A stretch of DNA of 64,000 bases from UBA1715 sp045600045 (GCA_045600045.1 JAZRXD010000089.1:1-64000), one strand, 5' to 3'; positions 44,994-54,329 are shown, counted from the first letter of the stretch. Notes: generated by a model not told the origin, from the sequence alone. Made by a program: numbers and translations.

Positions 44994-46362
44994 TTTCACC
45001 TCCGTTGTTTTGACCATTTTGCTGATTATTCGGACGATTATTTGGTCGATTATTTCTGTTATGATGTTTATTACGATTTCTATTTGGGTTTTGATTGTTT
45101 TGTCCAAAATTTTGTCGTTGTTCCTGATTATTCTGAGGTTTTTGATTTTTTTGCTCAGAATCTTGCTTTTGCTCCCCTCCGGCTTGAATTTCCGAAGAAT
45201 TCGCCGCCGATTGTTGATTATGCTGATTGTTGTGTTTTTTCTTCTTCTTTTTCTTATCGAAGCGAGTTAAGCTTTCCTGACCAACAACATTTTCATAATC
45301 AGGGATTTGTTCCGTTTCAACTTCAAGCACTTCACCTTCAAGAGTTTCCGGTTTAATTCCTTTTTTATTCAATTCAATAAGTTCCTTTACACGTTCAACA
45401 GACAATTCCACAAACGTTGGAACATCGTCTTTCTTATATTGATACGTGAAAATTCCCTTATACACGTCGGTTTTGGCATGATAGGCCTTTCCTTCCTTGA
45501 ATTCCAAAGGGACATTCGTGTCAGGGAAATTCTTACGTGCGTCCATATAACTTGCCAACTCAAAATTCAAGCAACATTTCAACTTTCCGCACTGACCTGC
45601 CATTTTTTGTGGATTCAACGAAACTTCCTGATAACGAGCAGCATTTGTAGAAACCGAAATAAAGTTTGTTATGAATGACGAGCAACACAAATCACGTCCG
45701 CACAAACCAATTCCACCAATTCGACCAGCCTCCTGGCGAACGCCAATCTGACGCATTTCTATACGAATTTTGAATTCCTCGGCAAAAACCTTAATCAATT
45801 CACGGAAATCAACACGTTCGTCTGCTATATAATAAAAAATTGCTTTGGTTTTGTCGCCTTGATATTCCACATCGCCAATTTTCATATTCAATTTCAAATC
45901 TTTGGCGATTTGACGAGCGCGAATCATTGTTTTATGTTCCAAAGCTTTTGCTTCCGTCCATTTTTCAACATCGGCAGGTTTTGCCTTTCTATATATTTTA
46001 TTGAACGATTCTGGAACTTTTTTGCCATACATTTTTTTGATTTGTGCAGCTACCAACTCTCCTGTCAACGAAACAATTCCGATATCGTGCCCTGGAGAAG
46101 CCTCAACCGTCACAATATCACCAATTTCCAACGGCAAGCCCAATTCGTTCACATAAAAATCCTTGCGAGTATTTTTGAATCGAACCTCTACCAATTTGTT
46201 GTCCTGGGCTGATTCATTTATATCTTTCATCCAATCGTAGCAATATAGTTTCGCGCTTCCGCTACGACCAGCCGATGCCTTCACTTTCTGCATATACAAT
46301 TCCGTATCGTTTGCAGAAACTGCAGATTCATCTTTCTTTATATTTGAATTTTCTAATTCCAT
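44986..46362 (-). CDS. ricT: RicT (PSP1 domain) regulatory iron-sulfur protein
   Basis: This 458-residue cytoplasmic protein has a PSP1 C-terminal domain at about 115-205, and the Cys motif pairs GLCGRDLCCSSF and CGKLKCCLNF that bind an iron-sulfur cluster in RicT/YaaT proteins. In Bacillus, RicT works in RNA maturation with Y-family partners; in Bacteroidota its role is not settled. The C-terminal third (about 360-458) is a low-complexity Asn/Gln/Lys tail with no defined fold. It lies upstream of gldH and downstream of a small secreted protein gene, in the common Bacteroidota holB-ricT-gldH neighbourhood. Confidence 0.9.
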   Translation of the reverse strand: MELENSNIKKDESAVSANDTELYMQKVKASAGRSGSAKLYCYDWMKDINESAQDNKLVEVRFKNTRKDFYVNELGLPLEIGDIVTVEASPGHDIGIVSLTGELVAAQIKKMYGKKVPESFNKIYRKAKPADVEKWTEAKALEHKTMIRARQIAKDLKLNMKIGDVEYQGDKTKAIFYYIADERVDFRELIKVFAEEFKIRIEMRQIGVRQEAGRIGGIGLCGRDLCCSSFITNFISVSTNAARYQEVSLNPQKMAGQCGKLKCCLNFELASYMDARKNFPDTNVPLEFKEGKAYHAKTDVYKGIFTYQYKKDDVPTFVELSVERVKELIELNKKGIKPETLEGEVLEVETEQIPDYENVVGQESLTRFDKKKKKKKHNNQHNQQSAANSSEIQAGGEQKQDSEQKNQKPQNNQEQRQNFGQNNQNPNRNRNKHHNRNNRPNNRPNNQQNGQNNGGENA

Positions 46363-46379
46363 AGTTAATTTAATTCGTG

Positions 46380-46387
46380 CAAAGATA
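46380..46387 (-). promoter_or_regulatory. -7 box ahead of ricT
   Basis: TATCTTTG on the minus strand lies 17 bases upstream of the ricT ATG at 46362. A TTTG stands 16 bases further upstream, slightly close for a -33. Confidence 0.45.
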
Positions 46388-46407
46388 CACTTTTTGTATT
46401 GTACAAA

Positions 46408-46863
46408 CTACCAATTCACATAGGGAAAATCTCCATAAAAAATCGTTTTCCCGCTTTTCACTTTTGAATAGGCCTTTTCTTCGTCGTTGCAATTATAATA
46501 TGTGGTTTTCTTCGTTCGTGTGTCGGTTTTGTAATAGCCTAAACATTGGTCATCCCTATCATAGCGATAGTTTTTTCGGTCTTTCACTTTTAAATAATTC
46601 ACCACATTTCCCGAAACATCGTAATTCACAGTACGATGCGTTTTTTTGTCAACTTTGGCATAACCGATTTCTTTGTTTTTACAATTGTAGTGAATTGTCG
46701 CACCGCGTTTTGGATCGTATTTATCGTAACCTTTACAGTTTCCGTTTTGGTCGTAAAAATACGTTTTGCTTCCTTCAACTTTTGAATATCCAGATTCTTC
46801 CTGAGCAAACGAAACCTGTACGATTGACAATAGAGAAATGAATACCAACAATATCTTTTTCAT
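46408..46863 (-). CDS. Secreted YD-type repeat protein of unknown function
   Basis: This 151-residue exported protein has a signal peptide ending QVSFAQ. The mature part holds about five units of roughly 23-27 residues built on Y-x-YD-x-x-G/D-x-x-x-GY-x-K (for example YFYDQNGNCKGYDKYD and YRYDRDDQCLGYYKTD), with regularly placed Cys residues. It resembles short beta-hairpin repeats but I do not recognise a named family. It starts four bases after the holB stop, so it is likely co-transcribed with a DNA polymerase subunit gene, an odd partner. Confidence 0.72.
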   Translation of the reverse strand: MKKILLVFISLLSIVQVSFAQEESGYSKVEGSKTYFYDQNGNCKGYDKYDPKRGATIHYNCKNKEIGYAKVDKKTHRTVNYDVSGNVVNYLKVKDRKNYRYDRDDQCLGYYKTDTRTKKTTYYNCNDEEKAYSKVKSGKTIFYGDFPYVNW

Positions 46864-46867
46864 AAAA

Positions 46868-48016
46868 TTAGGCTCTAATTAAAACAATGATTTTCATAAA
46901 CAAGTCGAAAAAGATGATTTTCGAATTTCCGTTACGAACAATATGGTAATGAGCAGTATTGAATTCTTTTGTAAAACCAGCCACGTTTCGTTCGTTGATA
47001 AACGGATGGAATTTTTCGGCGAAACTATTTTCCTGTTTATCCATATAAAGAATTTCAGGAATATTTTGATTGCTAATAAAATTTTCGCGCACTTCGCGTA
47101 AACAATACATCAAAAACGACTTTTGTTTTTCACGTCCCCAGGCGTCAACCTCGTCAACCATAGTATTCAATGTAAAAACATCTTTTTGCCAAGCACTTCG
47201 CATCATTCGAGTAAACATATCAAAATATTGTGACGGCGCATTGTCCGACGTAACCATTTTGAAAGCTTGAATATAGTTTCCGTTAGCATTTTTCACAAGA
47301 GACTGAAGTTCATCGCCTTCGAGCATAAAATCGTCGTGAAGTTTTTGTGCAAGACTGTCGTCGTCAATTTTGGGAATTCTCACAATTTGTGTACGCGACA
47401 AAATTGTCGGCAACATATATCTTGTGTCTTCGGTAATCAAAAGAAACAATGTGTTTGGTGCTGGTTCTTCCAATATCTTCAAAATCTTGTTGGCACACGA
47501 TTCGTTCATTTTTTCTGCCATCCAAATCACCATAACTTTATATTTCGCACTAAAGTTACTGATTGACAACTTGTGGATAATTCCTTTTACTTTCGCATCG
47601 TCATCGCCAGCAGCCTCCGATTCATAAATTATAGGTTGTTTACTTTCCACACCAATATGCGATTGCCACCATTCCAAACTAATGTACGGATTTTGAGAAA
47701 ACAATTCTCGCCATTCAGGTAAATAATCATCGCAACAAAGTTTGTCACGTGTTTTGTCTTTTACAATAGGAAACACAAAATGCAAATCAGGATGTTGCAA
47801 TTTCGCGTATGCTTTGCACGAGGGACATTCGCCACAAGAATCCATTCCATTTGGATGTTCGCAATTCAGATATTGGGCAAAAGCCAACGCCAACGGCAAT
47901 TTTCCGGAACCTTCCGGGCCAGTGAACATATACGCATGTGCGACACGATTCATTGCAACCGTTTCACACAACTGCTTCTTCACCGACTCCTGTCCAATAA
48001 CCTCGCTAAACAACAT
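46868..48016 (-). CDS. holB: DNA polymerase III subunit delta'
   Basis: This 382-residue clamp-loader subunit has the AAA+ start YMFTGPEGSGKLPLALAFA (Walker A-like with a substituted Thr, as in delta' subunits) and a zinc-binding set (CEHPNGMDSCGECPSCKA). It also has SRTQIVRIPKI, which carries the SRT sensor/arginine region, and NTLFLLITEDTRYMLPTI. The C-terminal part is the collar helix bundle. It is non-hydrolysing by family precedent and works with DnaX and HolA to load the beta clamp. A TATATTTG box lies at 48042-48049. Confidence 0.92.
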   Translation of the reverse strand: MLFSEVIGQESVKKQLCETVAMNRVAHAYMFTGPEGSGKLPLALAFAQYLNCEHPNGMDSCGECPSCKAYAKLQHPDLHFVFPIVKDKTRDKLCCDDYLPEWRELFSQNPYISLEWWQSHIGVESKQPIIYESEAAGDDDAKVKGIIHKLSISNFSAKYKVMVIWMAEKMNESCANKILKILEEPAPNTLFLLITEDTRYMLPTILSRTQIVRIPKIDDDSLAQKLHDDFMLEGDELQSLVKNANGNYIQAFKMVTSDNAPSQYFDMFTRMMRSAWQKDVFTLNTMVDEVDAWGREKQKSFLMYCLREVRENFISNQNIPEILYMDKQENSFAEKFHPFINERNVAGFTKEFNTAHYHIVRNGNSKIIFFDLFMKIIVLIRA

Positions 48017-48041
48017 ATTCTTTTTATAATTTTGGAATATG

Positions 48042-48049
48042 CAAATATA
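48042..48049 (-). promoter_or_regulatory. -7 box of holB
   Basis: TATATTTG on the minus strand is 25 bases upstream of the holB ATG. Confidence 0.45.
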
Positions 48050-48106
48050 ACAAATGAATCGGTTTTTCTAAAAAATGAAGAAAAGGAAAAACAAAGGTTA
48101 TAGCCA

Positions 48107-48592
48107 TTAAAAATGATATCGCACGCCTGCTCGAACCATCGGGTTCGTACGACCAGACAACGCCTCATCGTACAACACATCGTACAATACCAACGCATAC
48201 ACATCGGTTCGTTCGGTCAATCTTGTAGTTCCTCCCACGCCAATCGGCAAAGATGTGAGCGTTGCATGATATCCTTCGGAATCCGACAACAACGAGTATT
48301 CGTATTCCGCATGAACAAACACGTTAAAATCAAAATGATATTCTGCAAAAACACGAGCACCATACATTTGTGTCCAATACGACGACGACAATTCTTTGTT
48401 ATACAACCAAAATGGTGAACCACCAACTTTTATGTGGCTAATAAACGTATATGTGATTTCCGGTGCAAAATCAACCGACAAATAATTGTTTGTGATACCA
48501 ATGCCGCACGTTCCGCCTACATCGACTTGCGAAAAACAATTCAAGCTAAAAATCAAGCTTGCGAGTAAATAAAACAATCGTTTTTTCTGCAT
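48107..48592 (-). CDS. Small outer membrane beta-barrel protein
   Basis: This 161-residue exported protein has a signal peptide ending NCFSQ. The mature sequence alternates polar and hydrophobic residues in short strands with Gly and aromatic ends (GGTCGIGITNNYLSVDFAPE, EYHFDFNVFVHAEYEYS) and finishes in RAGVRYHF, a typical last-strand signature with C-terminal Phe. It is probably a small eight-strand barrel of the OmpX/PagP size class. Function is unknown. It lies upstream of holB on the same strand with 90 bases between. Confidence 0.75.
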   Translation of the reverse strand: MQKKRLFYLLASLIFSLNCFSQVDVGGTCGIGITNNYLSVDFAPEITYTFISHIKVGGSPFWLYNKELSSSYWTQMYGARVFAEYHFDFNVFVHAEYEYSLLSDSEGYHATLTSLPIGVGGTTRLTERTDVYALVLYDVLYDEALSGRTNPMVRAGVRYHF

Positions 48593-48599
48593 AAAAATT

Positions 48600-48607
48600 T
48601 ACCTTTG
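48600..48607 (+). promoter_or_regulatory. -7 box of the pseudokinase gene
   Basis: TACCTTTG matches TAnnTTTG, 37 bases before the ATG at 48645. Confidence 0.5.
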
Positions 48608-48644
48608 CACTACACGATAAAAATAAACAATTTTTTAATTCAAC

Positions 48645-49643
48645 ATGCAAAAAACTCTTGTTGGCAAAAATAATTCCTATACGTTTGACTTTGTTACGGC
48701 CAACGAAACAGAAAACTCGGCCGATGATTTAGGACTTCTTTTCCACGGCAAATGCGACCAAACGCACGAACCTGTCATTATTCGACATATTGCAAACAAG
48801 CAACTGATTAAAAGCCAACAACACCTGTTATTGGTACAAAATATTTTCGCCACATTAAACCATTTGCATAGTGGAATTGTCCAAACACGCGATTTCATAT
48901 ACGACGAAGACGGCATTTTTATCGTTCGCGAGCAACTCGAAGGAATTGATTTACATCAAATTGCATTCACAGGAGATTATCCCCACCTACGAAACCAAAA
49001 GTTTTTTCTGAAAGTAGCCGAAAAAGTCTGCGAAATACTTTCGGTTCTTCATCAAAACAAAATCATTCACCGACGAATACAGCCAAGCAACATTTTTTTT
49101 GTAGCGAATGAATTAGGACAAATCGACAAGGAAAACCCAACCGTAAAATTGTTGAATTTTGAATACGCACAAATCAACGGACAAAACATTTTAGGATTCA
49201 ATTCCATTCCATACGTATTGTATTATTCCGCGCCAGAATTAGTGCTACAATGTAATCCGATGGTAAACGCAACTTGCGATCTTTATAGTTTGGGAATATC
49301 AATTTACGAAGCATTTGCACGCGAACACGCATTCTTTTGCGACAACGACGATAAGAATCTCATTCTCAACATGCAACTCTCCTATCCTATAAAAAGACAT
49401 TATCGCATTCCAAAACAAGTGTTTCCTCTTTTGCAACAAGCTACAACAAAACACCTATTCAAATCACCACCAATGCGTTACAAGCCAGATGCACGCACTA
49501 AATATTTTTATTTGGCTCAAAAAAATCGATTTCAATCAGCCGAAGAAATGCAACAAGCATTAACAACATTGATTACCGAACTACCCGATGAAAAAGAGAA
49601 TGTAATAATTCAAAAATTGAAAAAAATATTTGGAACGAAATAG
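48645..49643 (+). CDS. Protein kinase-like protein, probable pseudokinase
   Basis: This 332-residue cytoplasmic protein has a Ser/Thr-kinase fold at about 25-310. The outline is clear: VIIRHI at the place of VAIK, VREQLEGIDLHQI as hinge, KVCEILSVLHQNKIIHRRIQ as the catalytic-loop helix, SAPELVL as APE, and CDLYSLGISIYEAF for helix F. Three catalytic positions are changed: the ATP-binding Lys is Arg47, the HRD Asp is Arg144 (HRRIQPSN), and the DFG Asp is Asn171 (NFE). The Gly loop is also not evident. Catalysis is therefore unlikely, and a binding or scaffold role is inferred. It stands between holB-side genes and pgk and has its own -7 box. Confidence 0.85.
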   Translation: MQKTLVGKNNSYTFDFVTANETENSADDLGLLFHGKCDQTHEPVIIRHIANKQLIKSQQHLLLVQNIFATLNHLHSGIVQTRDFIYDEDGIFIVREQLEGIDLHQIAFTGDYPHLRNQKFFLKVAEKVCEILSVLHQNKIIHRRIQPSNIFFVANELGQIDKENPTVKLLNFEYAQINGQNILGFNSIPYVLYYSAPELVLQCNPMVNATCDLYSLGISIYEAFAREHAFFCDNDDKNLILNMQLSYPIKRHYRIPKQVFPLLQQATTKHLFKSPPMRYKPDARTKYFYLAQKNRFQSAEEMQQALTTLITELPDEKENVIIQKLKKIFGTK

Positions 49644-49699
49644 CACCACGAGTTCCAAATTTTAATTTTAATTTCCGCTATCTTAATTCCGATTTTTTT

Positions 49700-49707
49700 T
49701 ATCTTTG
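49700..49707 (+). promoter_or_regulatory. -7 box of pgk
   Basis: TATCTTTG lies 40 bases before the pgk ATG. A -33 motif is not clear. Confidence 0.5.
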
Positions 49708-49747
49708 GGCTGCAAAAAATTAAGTATTAATAAAAACAATTTATACA

Positions 49748-51022
49748 ATGCAAACAATTGACAACTACAAATTTGCTGGTAAAAAAGCAATTGTCCGTGT
49801 GGACTTCAACGTTCCATTGGAAAATGGTAAAGTAAAAGATGATACTCGTATCATGGGTGCTCTTCCAACTTTGAAAAAAGTTTTGGCAGACGGTGGTTCT
49901 TTAATCATTATGAGCCACATGGGTAAACCAAAAGGACAAGTTGCTGCAAAATATTCTTTGAGCCAAATCGTTGACGCTGTTGCAGAACGTCTTGGTGCTC
50001 CTGTAAAATTCGCTCCAGACTGTGCAAAAGCTGCTGACGCTGCTGCTGCTTTGAAACCTGGAGAAGTTCTTTTGTTGGAAAACCTTCGTTTCTACCCAGA
50101 AGAAGAAGGAAAACCTGTTGGAATTGAAAAAGAAGATCCTAACTACGACGCAGCTAAGAAAGAAATGAAAGCAAAACAAAAAGAATTTGCTAAAACATTG
50201 GCTTCATACGCAGACTGCTACATTATGGACGCATTCGGAACTGCTCACCGTTCACACGCTTCTACAGCTGTAATCGCTGACTATTTCGACGTAAACAGCA
50301 AAATGTTGGGCTACTTGATGGAAAAAGAAGTAAAGGCTGTTGACAATGTATTGAACAACATCAACCGTCCTTTCGTTGCCATTATGGGTGGTTCTAAAGT
50401 TTCTACAAAAATCGGTATCATCGAAAACTTGATGACAAAAGTTGACAAGTTGGTTCTTTGCGGTGGTATGACATATACTTTCGCTAAAGCTAATGGTGGT
50501 AACATTGGTTCATCTATCTGCGAAGAAGATAAACTTGACTTAGCTCTTAATATTCAAGAATTAGCAAAGAAAAACAACGTAGAATTAGTTCTTGGAACCG
50601 ACTCTGTTATCACTAACGGTTTTGACTTCGACACAATGTCGTTGAAAGCCGGCGCTGATGTTAAAGTTGCTCCTTCTGGTGCAATTGCCGATGGTTACGA
50701 AGGTTTGGATGCAGGACCAGAAAGTCAAAAGAAATTCGCTGAAGCTATCAAAGGTGCAAAAACAATCCTATGGAACGGTCCTGCCGGAGTATTCGAATGT
50801 GACGACTTCACTGCTGGTTCAAAAGCTATTGCAAACGCAATCGCAGCTGCTACAAAAGACGGTGCATTCTCGTTAATCGGTGGTGGTGATTCTGTTGCTT
50901 GTATCAACAAATTCGGTTTGGCTGATCAAGTTTCTTACATCTCAACTGGTGGTGGTGCATTACTTGAAGCAATCGAAGGAAAAGTTCTTCCTGGTGTTGC
51001 AGCAATCAAAGATGCAAAATAA
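49748..51022 (+). CDS. pgk: Phosphoglycerate kinase
   Basis: This 424-residue glycolytic enzyme moves phosphate from 1,3-bisphosphoglycerate to ADP. It shows the N-terminal signature VRVDFNVPLENGKVKDDTRI, the substrate-binding FGTAHRSHAS, the hinge GGSKVSTKIGIIENLM, and the C-terminal nucleotide region WNGPAGVFE and GGGDSVACINKFG. Codon use is visibly shifted to GCT/GGT/GTT/TCT-rich forms relative to neighbours, as expected for a highly expressed gene. A strong terminator follows. Confidence 0.97.
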   Translation: MQTIDNYKFAGKKAIVRVDFNVPLENGKVKDDTRIMGALPTLKKVLADGGSLIIMSHMGKPKGQVAAKYSLSQIVDAVAERLGAPVKFAPDCAKAADAAAALKPGEVLLLENLRFYPEEEGKPVGIEKEDPNYDAAKKEMKAKQKEFAKTLASYADCYIMDAFGTAHRSHASTAVIADYFDVNSKMLGYLMEKEVKAVDNVLNNINRPFVAIMGGSKVSTKIGIIENLMTKVDKLVLCGGMTYTFAKANGGNIGSSICEEDKLDLALNIQELAKKNNVELVLGTDSVITNGFDFDTMSLKAGADVKVAPSGAIADGYEGLDAGPESQKKFAEAIKGAKTILWNGPAGVFECDDFTAGSKAIANAIAAATKDGAFSLIGGGDSVACINKFGLADQVSYISTGGGALLEAIEGKVLPGVAAIKDAK

Positions 51023-51043
51023 TTTTAACATCATTTCAATAGG

Positions 51044-51073
51044 AAAAGGCGGTCATTTGATCGCCTTTTTTTA
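51044..51073 (+). terminator. Terminator after pgk
   Basis: The stem AAAAGGCG pairs with CGCCTTTT, extended by three inner pairs to a four-base loop, and is followed by TTT. It begins 22 bases after the pgk stop. Confidence 0.9.
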
Positions 51074-51079
51074 TTTTTG
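51072..51079 (+). promoter_or_regulatory. -7 box of dsbD
   Basis: TATTTTTG overlaps the end of the pgk terminator T-tract and lies 15 bases before the dsbD ATG at 51095. Confidence 0.45.
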
Positions 51080-51094
51080 TACAAAATCAAATAC

Positions 51095-53164
51095 ATGAAA
51101 TACTTCAAACTTCTTGTTGTCTGCTTGCTGTTTTCAATCTTCAGTTTCTCACAAACCGCAGATTGGAAGATTTCTTATTCTGCAAACCCAACAACAAAAA
51201 ACACATTCGCCATTCTATTTGAAATTTCCATTCCGCAAGACTTCCACATGTACAGCTTTGACCAAGTTGATGGCGGTCCGATTGCGGCAAAAATTGATTT
51301 TGTACTTCCCGACGGCATTGAGAAAAAAGGCGGTCTTCACATAGATTCAAAACAACCAGAAGAATTTTTTGACGATATTTTTGAAATCAATATCAGACAA
51401 TTCTCCAATTCAACCAAATGGAGTCAAGAATTTGTCGTTACCAAAGAGATTGAGCCTTGTGAAATAAAAGGTTCCTATAGTTATCAACTTTGCAAGGACG
51501 ACGGATATTGCCTTAATCCGTTTCCCGAGGAATTTTCCATACAAATTCCCGCATATTCGGTAAGCTCCAAAATAACAGACAAACTTGAGCAAAGCAACAA
51601 ACAACCGCAACAAATACAAATTGATACACAATCGGTTGACACAATAGCAAAAATCATCGAAGGAATTATACAAGACAGCGTTATAACAAGTGTTATTCCT
51701 CAAGAAGAAAAATTCGATGAACAAATTCAGGCAGAAAGTCGTTCATTATGGCTCATTTTCCTATTAGGATTCCTTGGCGGACTGCTCGCATTCCTTACTC
51801 CATGCGTATTTCCAATGGTTCCAATGACGGTGAGTATGTTCCTCAAACGTGACCAAAAACACGCATTACGCGACATTTTCGTATATGGTCTTTCCATTGT
51901 CGTTATTTTCGTCGCTTTGGGATTGTGCATCACGTTACTTTTCGGTGTCGATGCGCTGAACAAACTTTCTACAGAACCAGCATTTAACATGGTGTTCTTC
52001 TTCATTTTCGTAATTTTTGCAATCTCATTTTTCGGTGTGTTCGAACTGATGCTCCCAACAAGCTGGATAAATTATTTTGACCAAAAAGCGGACAACTCAA
52101 AAGGATTTCTCAGTATTTTCTTTATGGCTTTCACCTTGGTACTTGTATCATTTTCGTGCACGGCTATGATTATCGGCACCTTGCTGGTTGAATCAGTCGT
52201 TTCCGGTTCAATTACAGGACCATTAGTTGGAATGCTCGGTTTTGCTATAGCACTGGCATTGCCATTCATTGTCTTTGCGGCAGTCCCATCTTTATTATCT
52301 TCAATGAAAAAGTCGGGCGATTGGATGAACGACGTAAAAATTTCATTGGGTTTCATAGAATTAGGTTTTGCGCTTAAATTCATCTCAAAAGCAGATTTAG
52401 TTGCAGGTTGGGGAATTTTACCTCGCGATTTGTTTATTGCAATTTGGATTATTCTACTCATTCTGTGGGGATTATGCATATTGCGCATCATACGAATTGG
52501 CGATTGCGAAAAGAAAAAATTGTCTAAAACGAGAATCGGCATTTCCATTATTATTTTCGCATTTGCACTCTATCTTGTTCCTGGATTTTTGGGTAAACCA
52601 ATTGATATTATCAGCGGCTGGCTGCCACCTATGAGCACACAAAAAATCCACGTGTTTTCCAACGAAAATCAATCTAAAATAACGCCAAACAAAAAATATG
52701 GCGACATTTTTCATTCGCCTTACGGTATCAACGGATTCTACGATTACGACGAAGGTTTGGCATTTGCAAAATCAGTTAACAAACCTATTTTATTGGATTT
52801 CACCGGTCTTGGTTGCGAAAACTGTCGAAAAATCGAAATGAATGTTTGGGCAAAACCAGAAATTCTGTCAATAATCAAAAACGACTACGTGCTTATTTCC
52901 CTCTATCTTGATTCTCGCGAGCCATTGGATTCATCGCTTGTTAGAGACGAAGTTTACGGAGAAAAAACATATAAAATAAGAACTGTCGGCGAACATTGGA
53001 GTATGTTTATGATGAGAAATTACAAAGGATTGATGCAACCATATTATGTATTGCTTTCTCCCGACGGAGAAAAACTTTGTGAACCAGCGACATACGATGA
53101 TGCGAAAGATGTTGCGAAATATAAATCGTTCCTTGAATCAGGGTTGAAAAAAATGAGGGAATAA
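51095..53164 (+). CDS. dsbD: Thiol:disulfide interchange protein DsbD
   Basis: This 689-residue inner membrane protein carries electrons from cytoplasmic thioredoxin to periplasmic substrates. It has a signal peptide (MKYFKLLVVCLLFSIFSFSQ) and an N-terminal DsbC-like domain (about 20-165, with Cys residues in CEIKGSYSYQLC and GYC). A multi-helix membrane domain follows (about 225-510, with LTPCVFPMVPMTVSMFL and VSFSCTAMIIG holding the paired Cys), then a C-terminal thioredoxin domain with GLGCENCRKIE. Start MKYFKLL at 51095 is set by the signal peptide. It converges on the reductase gene with five bases between. Confidence 0.93.
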   Translation: MKYFKLLVVCLLFSIFSFSQTADWKISYSANPTTKNTFAILFEISIPQDFHMYSFDQVDGGPIAAKIDFVLPDGIEKKGGLHIDSKQPEEFFDDIFEINIRQFSNSTKWSQEFVVTKEIEPCEIKGSYSYQLCKDDGYCLNPFPEEFSIQIPAYSVSSKITDKLEQSNKQPQQIQIDTQSVDTIAKIIEGIIQDSVITSVIPQEEKFDEQIQAESRSLWLIFLLGFLGGLLAFLTPCVFPMVPMTVSMFLKRDQKHALRDIFVYGLSIVVIFVALGLCITLLFGVDALNKLSTEPAFNMVFFFIFVIFAISFFGVFELMLPTSWINYFDQKADNSKGFLSIFFMAFTLVLVSFSCTAMIIGTLLVESVVSGSITGPLVGMLGFAIALALPFIVFAAVPSLLSSMKKSGDWMNDVKISLGFIELGFALKFISKADLVAGWGILPRDLFIAIWIILLILWGLCILRIIRIGDCEKKKLSKTRIGISIIIFAFALYLVPGFLGKPIDIISGWLPPMSTQKIHVFSNENQSKITPNKKYGDIFHSPYGINGFYDYDEGLAFAKSVNKPILLDFTGLGCENCRKIEMNVWAKPEILSIIKNDYVLISLYLDSREPLDSSLVRDEVYGEKTYKIRTVGEHWSMFMMRNYKGLMQPYYVLLSPDGEKLCEPATYDDAKDVAKYKSFLESGLKKMRE

Positions 53165-53169
53165 CAACT

Positions 53170-54324
53170 CTATTCCAAATACCACGATTTTATTTTATTC
53201 AATACCACAGTTTGTTTTCCGAAAAACGCCAAAACATCGAGCAACCACGTGTGTTTTGCAATTGTTTGTTGTAATTTGTAACGAATGTGCATTTCTTTTT
53301 CAACACGTTTTCTCAATGTACTCGAATACATTTTTGTTGCTTGTTTCGAGCAATTATTTTGAAGAATACATTGTTCTGCCTTCTGTGCGGCAAAATAACC
53401 GCTTACCATTGCCGAACCAATTCCTCCGCCCGAAATCGGATCAATCAAACTTGCCGCATCGCCACAAACACAAAAATTGTCACCAAAACAATTGAATTCA
53501 TCAGTATTATAAGGAATCAAGCCACCTTGAAGTGGAGAAATTTGTTGTGCCTCGGAAAAACGTTCCTTCAAAATCGGATCATTCACAATCCACGATTCAA
53601 ACACGTCGCGAATATCTTGTTCACCTATGGAATTTTCGCATAAATGACAGCCAAATCCCACATTTGCAGAACCATCCTTCATTGGAAACACCCACAAATA
53701 ACCCGGGAAATAATCTTTTTTATAATGTAATTCTATCGTGTCGAGTTTCAAATTTTTCACGCCTGTGTAATAAGCACGTACAGCAACGCCCATCTTGGTC
53801 CTATCGTAAACAGTGTCAGTCAATTTTCGTGCGATTTTTGAAGAAGCACCATTACAAACCAACACCATCTTCGCTAAAAAAATTTTATCGTTTTCCGTAA
53901 TCAATTTCAAGCCGTTGGGAACTCGTTCCACATCTTTAACACCACTATTCTGATAAATCTTTGCATTTTTACAATCACGCTGAACCAACGAAAACAAAAA
54001 ATTATCGAATTCACGTCGTTTACACGTATAACCAAAGCTTTTAAAATTAATCAAATACGGACGACCTTTGTAAACCAATTCCGTATTGTGGACGCACAAG
54101 GAATTTTGCGTAGCTAAAAATTCATCGAAATAAGCTGGATTAATTGCTTTCAACGTATTGATACTGCGGTCGCAAACACCATCGCCACAAATTTTGTTGC
54201 GAGGAAATTCTTTTTTCTCAAACAAAGCAACCGACACGTTCGAATTTCGTAACGTCAATGCGGCAGAACAACCTGATGGTCCTGCACCAATTATAGCAAT
54301 ATCAATTTGTTGTACATCTTCCAT
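53170..54324 (-). CDS. Geranylgeranyl reductase family flavoprotein
   Basis: This 384-residue FAD-dependent oxidoreductase has the dinucleotide motif IAIIGAGPSGCSAALTL at about 8-24, FPRNKICGDGV, LVCNGASSKIARK and the second FAD motif VCGDAASLIDPISGGGIGSAM. This is the pattern of the geranylgeranyl-reductase family, which reduces double bonds in isoprenoid or related chains; the exact substrate is unknown. The start at 54324 is favoured by a TATCTTTG box just six bases upstream, which would give a leaderless or near-leaderless transcript. Confidence 0.87.
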   Translation of the reverse strand: MEDVQQIDIAIIGAGPSGCSAALTLRNSNVSVALFEKKEFPRNKICGDGVCDRSINTLKAINPAYFDEFLATQNSLCVHNTELVYKGRPYLINFKSFGYTCKRREFDNFLFSLVQRDCKNAKIYQNSGVKDVERVPNGLKLITENDKIFLAKMVLVCNGASSKIARKLTDTVYDRTKMGVAVRAYYTGVKNLKLDTIELHYKKDYFPGYLWVFPMKDGSANVGFGCHLCENSIGEQDIRDVFESWIVNDPILKERFSEAQQISPLQGGLIPYNTDEFNCFGDNFCVCGDAASLIDPISGGGIGSAMVSGYFAAQKAEQCILQNNCSKQATKMYSSTLRKRVEKEMHIRYKLQQTIAKHTWLLDVLAFFGKQTVVLNKIKSWYLE

Positions 54325-54329
54325 GGTCG

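Noticed and set aside
44994..45107. Upstream extension of the gldH reading frame
   Set aside because: The extra 38 residues lie inside ricT, in its low-complexity end, and precede a clear lipoprotein signal peptide starting at 44993.
44935..45270. Very hydrophobic 111-residue plus-strand frame opposite the ricT tail
   Set aside because: Its Ile/Leu-rich content is the antisense of the Asn/Lys/Gln repeats in ricT and is not a real membrane protein.
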